A DNA stretch of 14,761 nt from Gonapodya prolifera JEL478 (taxonomy: Eukaryota > Monoblepharomycota > Monoblepharidomycetes > Monoblepharidales > Gonapodyaceae). Under the pieces are notes generated by a model, which made no database searches, was not told where the DNA came from, and saw only the letters and a program-made list of their open reading frames with translations. The stretch lies in contig KQ965880.1 in assembly GCA_001574975.1 (NCBI GenBank), forward strand, positions 68,766 to 83,526, in the 5' to 3' direction. Each line of letters starts with the position of its first letter. The stretch's first letter is position 1. Below, one piece after another: positions 1 through 7,631 of this stretch. A program made the position numbers and the translations under genes.

Positions 1-536
1 CCTTGCGCGGAAAAGCTTTCTATGGAATTTTTAAATTCCACCTCTCCTTGTACATATTTGATTCAAGTATTATTACATTCTCATCCAACTATTACTTGTT
101 TCGTTCTCCTGCCTCGTTCTCGTCCCACTTCCTTTTCTCAGAAGTTCCCCTTTTGGTACCAGGCTAATTGGTACTTTGTTCCCTATATAGCGTAGTAATG
201 CGGCCGTGAAGCTTGTGCATCGTTGGAAAAGGTGTGGTTTTCAGCTGTTTGCAAAAGCTTGATTGCGATTTGCTGACAAGAAATTCGAAAGAATTCATGG
301 ACCGGTAAAAGGGGGATCTCGATGTGCGATTTCCTCGATGAACTGAGGTATTAGACCAAAAACAGAGCACGAGAGAGAGTGAGACAGCCGAGTTATGATA
401 TTATGCATACATCGCAGAATAGAAATGTACCAATTGCTTTGGTTTTTGAAGACAAATAGTCCCTTTTGTTTCCATTGAGCGTCAAAGAGTGGTGCTATTA
501 ACAAAAAGCTGAAAGGGGGACGCAAATATCCTGGCA
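1..536. other. AT-rich stretch without a supported gene
   Basis: No recognisable gene. There are short open frames on the minus strand (for example 295-579), but their peptides show no domain and no convincing splice structure. Small inverted repeats are visible: 8-bp arms at 23-30 and 33-40 (TGGAATTT / AAATTCCA), and 6-bp arms at 156-161 and 169-174. It may be upstream sequence of the candidate exon that begins at 537. Confidence 0.5.
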
Positions 537-709
537 ATGGGAGAATCACCAAAAGCCCAGGCGTGTTCTTACCCTGCACCGCGTCGAATACTTCACGGAG
601 CAGGTGCTCTGGAGTTTCCTGCCCCCGCGCCTGCAGTTCAAATATATGATTATATTGAAGCGGACGCTCTTATGCACGTGGTCGTTTCTGAGTTCCAGCT
701 ACGTCCATG
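537..709 (+). CDS. Candidate first exon of an unrecognised protein
   Basis: An ATG in fair context (GCAATGG) opens a frame of 57 codons that reaches a good donor, CCATG|GTGAGT, at 710. Without splicing the frame stops immediately at 711-713. The peptide starts MGESPKAQAC, has a Pro/Ala run (EFPAPAPAVQ) and then a mixed segment, IYDYIEADALMHVVVSEFQL. An in-phase continuation is possible from an acceptor at about 759 (TTTCCTCAG|CC), which would stay open to about 901. I recognise no family. It could belong to the same transcription unit as the exons at 1461-1696, but the intervening splicing cannot be resolved by eye. It may equally be a chance frame. Confidence 0.25.
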
Positions 710-886
710 GTGAGTGCCCCCACAGCCAGGTAGCAGAAAGGATTGGTAGCCTTTCCTCAGCCTGGTGCCACTGCCCTGCTTCTTGAACACAAAGCAAGTG
801 GGCATTTGGGTAAAGAAACTCTTACAAGCATCTTTGTTACCCAGCCTGCTTGGTGACAGCCACTTACATGGCTGTGTAGGGTGGAG

Positions 887-962
887 TGTGGCACAGCACA
901 GATAGGGGCTGAATGTGTGGCACAGTGCTGTTAAGGCAAGGCACCTTAGGTGGCACAGCATG
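887..962. repeat. Short spaced repeat of GTGGCACAGC
   Basis: The motif GTGGCACAGC or a one-base variant occurs three times in about 75 bp (near 888, 916 and 951), separated by unrelated sequence. It looks like local low-order duplication. No function is suggested. Confidence 0.45.
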
Positions 963-989
963 GAACATTCCCTAGTTTATATATACTCC

Positions 990-1140
990 CCTGCAGGACA
1001 CAGCCCACGTTTGGCGTCATGGTCCTGCAGGTGAGACTATGTCACACCTACTATGTATGCTTTGTGTCACTCATATATGATCGTGGTCCTGCAGCACACA
1101 GGTCTCACGGAGCACCCCTAGGTTGGGTAGCAATCTTGAC
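990..1140 (+). repeat. Diverged dispersed repeat, copy A
   Basis: This segment aligns by eye with 1799-1945. Both begin with CCTGCAGGA, contain GTTTGGC(G/A)TCA, then GTGAG, then CTATGTAT, and end with CCTAGGTTG(G/T)GTAGCAA. Within the copy, GGTCCTGCAG occurs twice, and the second ends a possible intron (CAG|GTGAG to CCTGCAG). The two copies are well diverged, so the duplication is old. They could be remnants of a small non-autonomous element or of a duplicated exon-intron unit. Confidence 0.5.
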
Positions 1141-1460
1141 ATGTTCCAACTTGGGTTCTAGGTGGATTTCCTCAAAATTCTAGCATTAACCTGAACAGGA
1201 AAAGTGAGTTGGATCATTCAAGCATCACAGATATTCAACCCACTTGCTCTCCCTCAATAATCAATGGCAAGATGCCTCAATGGAACTCCTGACATTCGAA
1301 ATGACACTATGTACCTGAATTTGTGGTTGAGTAAGTCGCATGTCAAAATTTTACCTTACAAGACACCCACCATCTCGTTCATCACTTTGTTATCTTGAAA
1401 TCCTTGGGTTATTTTGTATCAAAGCCTTGTGTGCCAGAAAAGTTCCCTTCAGAGAGGTGA

Positions 1461-1696
1461 GGAGGTGAAGGTGACCAAGAAAAGGAGGAGGAAGATGACC
1501 AACTGGATCTCTTCAAGCTGCCACAGGTTCCTAAAGATGGTACGTACCCTGTGGTTCCCTTTAAGATTTTCATGTTCTGATTTGACATGTAGTGAAACAA
1601 TTTATATTTGATAAGGCACTGGAGGTTGGTGGAGATGATGGAGAGGAGGAGGAGGACACCAGCAATGCAAGTGATGATGAACATGAAGGTGAAAAG
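1461..1696 (+). CDS. Two probable exons of an acidic protein of unknown function
   Basis: A frame open from 1461 (GGEGDQEKEEEDD, then QLDLFKLPQVPKD) meets a donor at 1540 (GATG|GTACGT). A 53-nt intron ends at 1592 (ACATGTAG), and the joined frame continues KQFIFDKALEVGGDD, then an E/D/S-rich run ending EHEGEK at 1696, before GTTTGT. The frame is kept across the splice and the peptide is consistently acidic, which argues for a real or recently real gene. An in-frame TGA sits just upstream at 1458-1460, preceded by a plausible coding run from 1425 (PCVPEKFPSER). The 5' structure is therefore either different from this model or broken. I recognise no family; acidic Glu/Asp tracts are common in nuclear proteins, but that is only a hint. 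Confidence 0.35.
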
Positions 1697-1798
1697 GTTT
1701 GTCACACTGCCATCCACTAATGTGGAATATATAGAGTAGTATGAGTGTTGGGTATTAGCTGCTGTGCCACTACTGTGGCCGCGGTTTTAGATGTGCAC

Positions 1799-1945
1799 AC
1801 CTGCAGGATGTGCCCTAAGTTTGGCATCACATTCCTGCCCGTGAGTTCCATGCACATTATGGCTTGCTATGTATATTTGATCACACATACATGTTCCTGG
1901 AGATTACAGGCTTGTGCAGCTCACCTAGGTTGTGTAGCAAGGTTG
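1799..1945 (+). repeat. Diverged dispersed repeat, copy B
   Basis: Partner of the repeat at 990-1140, in the same orientation and about 800 bp downstream. The shared blocks are CCTGCAGGA, GTTTGGCATCA, GTGAG, CTATGTAT and CCTAGGTTGTGTAGCAA. It lies between the acidic exons and the exon at 2009, possibly within an intron. Confidence 0.5.
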
Positions 1946-2008
1946 TTGGTAAGTCTAATTGATATTTCCTGGATGTTTACAATCAACTGAACTTTGTTCT
2001 CATTTAAG

Positions 2009-2171
2009 TGGCAACCCCCCAAGGCCCAAGGCCAAGGGACACAGTATTGCTGTCACAGGCAGTACTTCAGGTGTAATNACACGTTCTGGTGCTGGAGGAG
2101 GTACTGTCACTGGACAGAAGAGAACAGATGATGAGGGAGCAGGATTAAGACCTTGTTGCTCTAGAAAGTAG
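2009..2171 (+). CDS. Candidate terminal exon, Gly/Thr-rich unrecognised peptide
   Basis: After an acceptor-like CTCATTTAAG at 1999-2008, a frame runs to a TAG at 2169-2171. It encodes a Pro/Lys segment (NPPRPKAKGHSIAV), a Ser/Gly/Thr-rich stretch and a charged end (QKRTDDEGAGLR). One ambiguous base lies at 2078. Position, strand and style fit a 3' exon of the same unit as 1461-1696, but the phase does not match a direct join from 1696, so at least one exon is missing from this model. The Gly/Thr-rich part of the peptide is low complexity and no family is recognised. Confidence 0.25.
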
Positions 2172-2755
2172 ACTAGTAAGACTGTAAAACTCAATGAAGA
2201 AACCCAAGCCTTGTGTAATTTTTCTGCAAGTGCAAGTTAATAATTTAAGTTCTTGGAAGTGGGGGTACCTCCCCATATGGTGAGGCCATCTCTCTGGGGT
2301 GGGGGTATGTTTGCTGTGGGACAGTTACTATGTGGAAAGTTTCCATTCAGTGATGTTGCCCTTGTCAGAGGGTATAATGGCACTACTGTAGGCACAGATT
2401 GCACCCACTGACCTGGTACCAGGTGCTGCTGAGTATCCAGAAGTAAGGCAATTCACATCTCACCATATGGCAGACCAGAGAATGATGGTGGCAGACGTAG
2501 TGTTCCACAAGCTCCTCCAAATTTCATATGACGGAAAGTTTGGTTGGACAGCATGCATCGAGACAGTACAGCACTGTGCATCAATATCTTGTCTCATGGA
2601 CATTGCTTAAACCCTTTCTTGTCCACAAAAGCAGAGGGTAATTGACTTTGCAGAACTTTCTTGGATCTATGTACCTGCAAACCCTAATGCCATGAACATG
2701 CAAGTGGTTCATCTCAGTTTACTTCCTAGAGTGTGACAGTAGAGGGGGGCAAAGT
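2172..2755. other. Non-coding stretch left of the hAT insertion
   Basis: No open frame of note. It holds a perfect 14-bp palindrome at 2411-2424 (ACCTGGTACCAGGT). Otherwise nothing is recognisable up to the target-site duplication. Confidence 0.5.
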
Positions 2756-2763
2756 GCAAGGTG
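2756..2763. repeat. Left 8-bp target-site duplication of the hAT element
   Basis: GCAAGGTG immediately precedes the terminal TAGTGTTC. The identical octamer follows the right end at 5780-5787. Eight bases is the target-site duplication length of the hAT superfamily. Confidence 0.93.
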
Positions 2764-2775
2764 TAGTGTTCCAAC
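2764..2775 (+). repeat. Left terminal inverted repeat
   Basis: TAGTGTTC is exact with the right end; the next four bases match at two of four positions (CAAC versus TGAC). hAT elements typically have short imperfect inverted repeats beginning with T/C-A-G-purine, and this end fits that pattern. Confidence 0.88.
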
Positions 2776-2784
2776 TTGCCAAGC

Positions 2785-2882
2785 CAAGCCGAGTCTGGAG
2801 TAGGCTCGGCTCGGACCGCCAGCAGTCTGATTCTTGGCTCGGCTCGGACTCGGACTCGGACATATTGGACCCAGCTCGGTTT
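2785..2882. repeat. Left subterminal CTCGG array
   Basis: About eight copies of CTCGG or its complement occur, many as GGCTCGG or ACTCGG in tandem (for example GGCTCGGCTCGGACTCGG near 2840). In Ac-like hAT elements, transposase BED fingers bind clustered subterminal motifs, so these are the likely binding sites of this element's transposase. That role is inferred. Confidence 0.7.
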
Positions 2883-2933
2883 CATTTTTGTTTGATAAAG
2901 ACAATGTAGATTTGAAATAAGTAGATCTCAATT

Positions 2934-5503
2934 TCACAATTTTCTATTCCACCATGATCTTAAACACATTACTTTTCTAATTGTGCCTGCACTCATTGCC
3001 CCCCTCCTCCTCGTCACCAACTCCCCGCCTCCTGAAAACTCCTGTTCCACCGCCACACTTGATCCCAAGATGGCGAGGTAGTCCCGTGCGACCCAAGCGA
3101 GCCTCGGATAGCATGGCGCATTTATCTATAGTGAAGTGTTAGTGCGACCAAACAAAGCCAAGAACCAAACCTGCATCACTCACCTTCCACCACTCCAAGG
3201 GATCCATCGTGTATGGCTGCACTCCCTCCAAAAGGTATTGGGACAGCTCGTCACTGTCTCCAACCCTCGTCCACGTGGTCCCACTGTCCATCATATGCTG
3301 GAGGAACTCATCCTCCAGTTCCATTGTTTCATCCTGCTGCCCCCTCCCTTCCTCTTCCAATGCCCCTCCCTCTCCCAAATACTCACGAAACACACCCGTT
3401 ACCTGGTTCGTTGCCTGCTCCACCCATTCCTCCTCCCACTTGTGCCTCTCGAGTACAACATCTTGATGCGGGGGTCCAGCACTAATATAAAACGACAATC
3501 AATGTTATTATTAGTGGTTTCCGACATCGATTGCAGCAATCAATGCTTGAATTCCCCCCAAAAATGCAATCATGCACTTACCCATTCCAACCACATAACA
3601 TGCACTGTCCCAAGCTGCGTAGTACTCCCGCAGCTTTCCAAATGCCACGTCCCTTGCTTCCTGCGTCGAGTTGTTGCTGAACGATTCCAGCTTGTCCATT
3701 AGGAAGTTGAAGATGGGGATGACAGACCCCAATGTTGGTTGCTTGGCGGTGGAAATATTGTTGGTCGCGGTTGAGAAAGGCTATAAGGCAATAAAAGCAA
3801 GTGGTAAAAGCCAACAATCAACCAAAAAAGACTCTGAACTGGCCATGCTACCACTCACCTTGAGTAGGTCCATCACATCCTTCAGCAGTTCCCACTCGTC
3901 CTCTGAGATCCTGAATCTCATGAGCCCTGCATCCGCACTGACNNNNNNNNNNNNNNNNNNNNNNNNNNNNNNNNNNNNNGTGTGCGTTGAAGAAAAAGAG
4001 ACTGTGGTCAGGCTCAACTACTCAAAGACCAATCGCCCACAACCAAACTCACCTCTTTCAATTTTAATGCCCTTTCCAACATTGCATATGTCAAATTCCA
4101 TCGTATCTTCATGTCCTGAATTAATTCCGGGTGAGGAATCCCCTTGACGTCGCAGTATCCTGCAAGTTGTTGGCAGCGCTGTGGTGAGGCTTGCATTACA
4201 TTCACGAGACCTCACAACTGCAAAATGTATTTATTAGAGTGTACTCTGCAATAAAACGCAGTCAAATCACTTACCTTCGCAATTGCACCAACCCCTGCCA
4301 AATCCACTCCGTCCAAGTCCCCATTGTTGTCCGATTCCCATGTAGACCCACCACCAAACGTCTTGATTGCTGCTTGTGCCGCGATATTGATGGCATGGGC
4401 GACGCATCCAATGTGGTTCTCAGTGGAGAACTTGAGGTCCTTCTCAGTGCATGCCTTTAGTAAGGCCTGCACCATTGTCTTGTTGTTGGCGGCACCATCA
4501 GTGGTGATACCGAGGAACTAAAACCAGATTAGATTGTATCGTGATGGCAAAAACTAACTACAATCACTCACCTTCGATGAGACCCCCATCCTGTCCAATG
4601 CATCCATCAATACCTCTGCAAGCCGCTCTCCAGTGTGCGATCCTTCTAGACTCACAAAGTCTAGAAAGACTCCTTGGAGAGTCCATTGTGCATTGATCCA
4701 GTGCACAGTGATGCCGACGAAAGGGTGTCCGTTCAGTGAAGTCCAGCCATCCAGGGTGAGTGACACCCAGGACTTGTTCTCCTGTATGTAGTATTAGCAA
4801 TCNACAACAAAAACAACAAAAACAAACTCACAAAACGCCACTAACCTCCAACTCAGTCCGGAATCGGGACAATTCCACCTCGAATCGTCGGTCCACATCC
4901 TCCCTGATTGTGTCCGCAGAGGGGGGGATGGCACGCAAGTTGATGCTGGAGAGGAGGTTGTGGAACTGGGGGTTCTCGACAACTCGGAAGGATTGGTCGT
5001 CACACACAATCCATCTGAGCAGCCCCTCCCGAAATCAGGATTCATGGAAACCCCCCTAAAAATGCACCAACAATTAATGTAACAGATAAAAGAATGCAAT
5101 TTGGCTCACCCTTCCCCATTCTGGAGCTGAATCTGCCCCAATAATGGGGGTAAAAGCATCCGAGATGCGGAGCTGCATAGGCTCCATACCAGCTCGGCCG
5201 ATTTTGTGCTGCCTATAGAGATGCTTCCACATTGTGGAAGTATTGCCATCAATGACACTCAGCCGGGACCTGTGGATTGGTCCAGAATATGGGCGGAATG
5301 AGAATGGGCAGATGCCTAACTCACTTGCATATTTTGCACTCTGCCATCTTCTTCTTCCCAATGCCTGAAACTGTATCAAAGTGTTTCCATATTGAGCCCG
5401 TTAATCCCCTGCGTCCACTTCCTTTTGTGGAGTCCATCGGTGCAGGCTTGAGGTCGATGTCAATATCTGGAGGGGATTGGGTTCTTGATGGGGTCGTATT
5501 CAT
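2934..5503 (-). pseudogene. hAT transposase with BED zinc finger and hATC domain, inactivated
   Basis: The transposase cuts and pastes the element in the nucleus. I trace exons 5503-5325, 5269-5110, 5055-4846, 4781-4572, 4517-4275, 4217-4053, gap-3859, 3780-3582, 3481-3184 and 3125-2934, with introns of 54-100 nt and GT..AG ends. Domains in order: a BED finger (AECKICK spliced to RLSVIDGNTSTMWKHLYRQH, giving CxxC and HxxxxH); first catalytic Asp in SLTLDGWTSLNGHPF; second Asp in ITTDGAANNKTM, followed by HIGCVAHAINIAAQAA; DMKIRWNLTYAML; LDPRIKM; and C-terminal hATC (DELSQYLLEG, DPLEWWK, then YPRLAWVARDYLAI). About 645 residues plus the gap fits the family. Breaks: TGA at 5037-5035, TGA at 4214-4212, and a one-base loss near 3453 that separates LDPRIKMLY from LERHKWEEEW. 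A 37-N gap (3943-3979) covers the start of one exon. The start ATG is chosen because the frame ahead of it is subterminal repeat. Confidence 0.9.
3943..3979. other. Assembly gap (37 N) inside the transposase
   Basis: The N run lies between the intron opening after 4053 and the exon reading VSADAGLMRFRISEDEWELL. It hides the acceptor and the first codons of that exon. It says nothing about the biology except that more lesions could be hidden there. Confidence 0.97.
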
Positions 5504-5587
5504 TGATCCTGATGTGCAGGGTATGGGGATGGGCTGTCGTCGAATGTAAGCATGTTGAATAAAATTGGAGAAATATTGTGTTTTGGG

Positions 5588-5771
5588 TGCCGAGTCCAGG
5601 GCCGGCTTGGCTCGGACTCGGACTTGGCCGGCTCGACCTGGCCACAGCAACCTGTGGACTCGGCTCGGATTCAGCTCGGCTCGCCTTTGACTCGGCTCGT
5701 TTTCACCCGACTCAGCTTGTCATTTTTCGAGCCGAGCCAGGTCGAGTCCGAGTCTCAGGCGAGCCGAGTCA
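5588..5771. repeat. Right subterminal CTCGG/CCGAG array
   Basis: Dense copies of CTCGG and CCGAG, for example GGCTCGGACTCGG near 5608, GACTCGGCTCGG near 5657 and CGAGCCGAG near 5730. Both orientations occur, so local hairpins are possible. It mirrors the left array and lies between the transposase start and the terminal repeat, so it probably also contains the transposase promoter (inference). Confidence 0.7.
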
Positions 5772-5779
5772 GAACACTA
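5768..5779 (-). repeat. Right terminal inverted repeat
   Basis: The reverse complement reads TAGTGTTCTGAC and pairs with the left end; the first eight bases are identical. Confidence 0.88.
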
Positions 5780-5787
5780 GCAAGGTG
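5780..5787. repeat. Right 8-bp target-site duplication
   Basis: GCAAGGTG, identical to 2756-2763. Removing the element and one copy restores an uninterrupted GGGCAAAGTGCAAGGTGCC target. Confidence 0.93.
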
Positions 5788-6350
5788 CCTTGGTGATACC
5801 TTTTTCAGCCGGTATCTGGGACAAATAGGCTTGGATGGTGGTATAACAGGATGTGCGTAGCTTGTGGAGACAGGAAGGTGGACAAATGGGAGTGTGCTGG
5901 AGCGCAAGAAGGAAAAGACTTGGTTGTGTTGTCTGCGCCCTCAAAATGGGCGTCATGCTTGCGGGACCATCAGGGTGGCAAGGTCAAGGGTTTAGCCTGG
6001 CAGTTGGGGGTAGCCTATGCAAAGAGGGCATGTCATGTTGCGAATGTCATTGTTGCTGTCCAAGTCCAAACTCAAGTCCATGGCAATGTGCCAGGCACTT
6101 GGGGGGCCTAGATAAGACTGAAATGTCCCAGAGGAGCCTTCTCAAACAGGTACTAACGCAATGCCAAGGTTTCGGAGTGGTCGTGGGAGTTTGAGTGTGG
6201 GAGGGCAACACTGGCTGAAGTGAGACCCGGCAACTCTCTTTGGAATCCACAATCGCCGCTTTTGTTGTAGAGACCTGAGCTGAACGGAGTCGCAACGAAT
6301 TTTTTGGTGACGGTTCTGGGTCGCCTTTATCTGACAGTATCGACAATGCA
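5788..6350. other. Right flank of the insertion, only a weak open frame
   Basis: A plus-strand frame at 5851-6111 gives an 86-residue peptide beginning CVACGDRKVDKWEC. The paired cysteines resemble a zinc knuckle, but the later cysteines are irregular and there is no splice support. It may be a decayed remnant or chance. Nothing else is recognisable. Confidence 0.3.
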
Positions 6351-6498
6351 TACCACGCATAAATGTCGCTCAGAAATTTATAAGGTGCTTGAATTGCCTT
6401 TTTTTAACGGGGAGGGATAGAGAAGAAAGGAAGGAGAACTTTGCTCGCTTGCGTGTTGAACAATTTTGTATGGGCGGCTCAATTTGGTGCACACACGT

Positions 6499-6514
6499 CC
6501 CCCCCCCCCCCCCC
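6499..6514. repeat. Poly-C tract, 16 bases
   Basis: An uninterrupted run of 16 C is followed by pyrimidine-rich sequence. It is a plain homopolymer whose length is also prone to sequencing error. Confidence 0.9.
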
Positions 6515-6680
6515 TTCTTTCCTCTCTCTCCGATATATTCTCTGTCATTTACAATCGCACCGCGAACGCGGTGAACGGAAGGTGCCTGTGCAGGAGTGAT
6601 TTCAGGGTGAGGCTGACGTGGTCTACGGACTACGACCTAAATGTTTAGAGCACGAGTCATGACCAGTGTAATTGACGTCG

Positions 6681-7631
6681 TCAAAAAGAAGAATCTGAGC
6701 TTTGCGTACGACTCACCATTGCTTGACACCACGTTACAATGGGTCGCTTCGCTTCCACCGTTGGTGACCTCATTTTATATCTTCTCACGCTATCCGCCTC
6801 CGCCCCGTCCTTCGCTGAGAGTGTTTGCGGTTTGCGGCTCTTCATACCACGTTGGCGGGCAAGGCGTGGAGATAGCGGACGACAGAAGCAGTTGGAGATG
6901 ACGTGATTGTTGCCGAACGAAGAGGAATGGGGGAGTCGAGAGAAGAAGGAGCGATTCGGCCCCGTAAGGGACGATGCTCGGGTCGTTTCCAAAAGACTGT
7001 AACGTCGGAACCGTCTGAGGTGTCCGAATGAGTGAGCGAGTGGATGGCACGACGGTGTGAAAGAGCGAAAAACGCACCAGGTGCTTGAAGTCACCGATCT
7101 TCCAGACAAGACCTGTACGTCTTTATGTACGCGTCGCCGGGGTTTGTGGTCCGCAATGAGCCCTGGTGCCATCCGAACCAACGACGCCGACCCTGACAGT
7201 GGGTCTCGACGTCGTTGGCCAGGTGTTGGCAGTGCCGACCGCATCAGAGTCCGCTGTTTCAGGCAAGATGCTTTCTGATTTCGCCTCATCCCAGACAGAG
7301 AAGTGCGAGAGAGAAGCGAAGCACCATTGCTTGACTTCGATCCGCTCGACGCTTTCAAAGGAAGAAGTCTTCCTCATTCGCCTTGTCCGTCATGCCGTCG
7401 TATCGGCGATTTAACCACGTGATAGCCCTTGGTGAACACGTAGGGCACGCTTCGTGCGTGATAGAAAACCAAGTTCTCATCCGGTGCCAGGGTGGCCGCC
7501 CCGCCCACTCAAACGCCCACGCCTCTGTCGTCGACATCATCGGCGAAGGTCGGAGTGTCGGCACTCGCACCAATATCGTTTTCATTCATAGGAGTTGCGT
7601 TCCGTGTGTCGAGAAGACCCAGGAACTGTAG
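6681..7631. other. Stacked open frames on both strands, no recognised product
   Basis: The minus strand is open for 225 codons at 7358-6681, giving an Arg/Ser/Pro/Leu-rich peptide with few acidic residues. Another minus frame (7377-7123) and plus frames (7166-7414 and 7383-7631) overlap it. The plus frame at 7383-7631 has many C-ending codons (for example SVVDIIGEGRSVGTRTNIVF) and is the most gene-like. Its in-phase antisense also looks coding but carries stops. No domain, start context or intron supports any single model, so I annotate the stretch rather than a gene. Confidence 0.25.

Larger units (their letters stand above)
2764..5779 (-). mobile_element. Complete hAT-superfamily DNA transposon, 3016 bp
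   Basis: Both ends are defined directly. TAGTGTTC at 2764-2771 is mirrored by GAACACTA at 5772-5779, extending to about 12 bp with mismatches (TAGTGTTCCAAC versus TAGTGTTCTGAC). Perfect 8-bp duplications of GCAAGGTG flank the element. Internally there are CTCGG-rich subterminal arrays at both ends and a single minus-strand, intron-rich transposase gene. The size and layout match autonomous hAT elements. The perfect duplication indicates an insertion young enough not to have lost its flanks, yet the transposase is mutated, so this copy is probably non-autonomous today. It could still be mobilised by a relative because its ends are intact. Confidence 0.93.

Noticed and set aside
295-579. 94-codon minus-strand frame
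   Set aside because: No domain and irregular composition. It is overlapped by a better plus-strand candidate starting at 537.
3136-3702. 188-codon plus-strand frame in the transposon
   Set aside because: It is antisense to the transposase exons, whose minus-strand frames carry recognisable hAT motifs.
5851-6111. Zinc-knuckle gene
   Set aside because: Only the first CxxC pair fits. The remaining cysteine and histidine spacing is irregular, and there is no start or splice support beyond an ATG-less frame.
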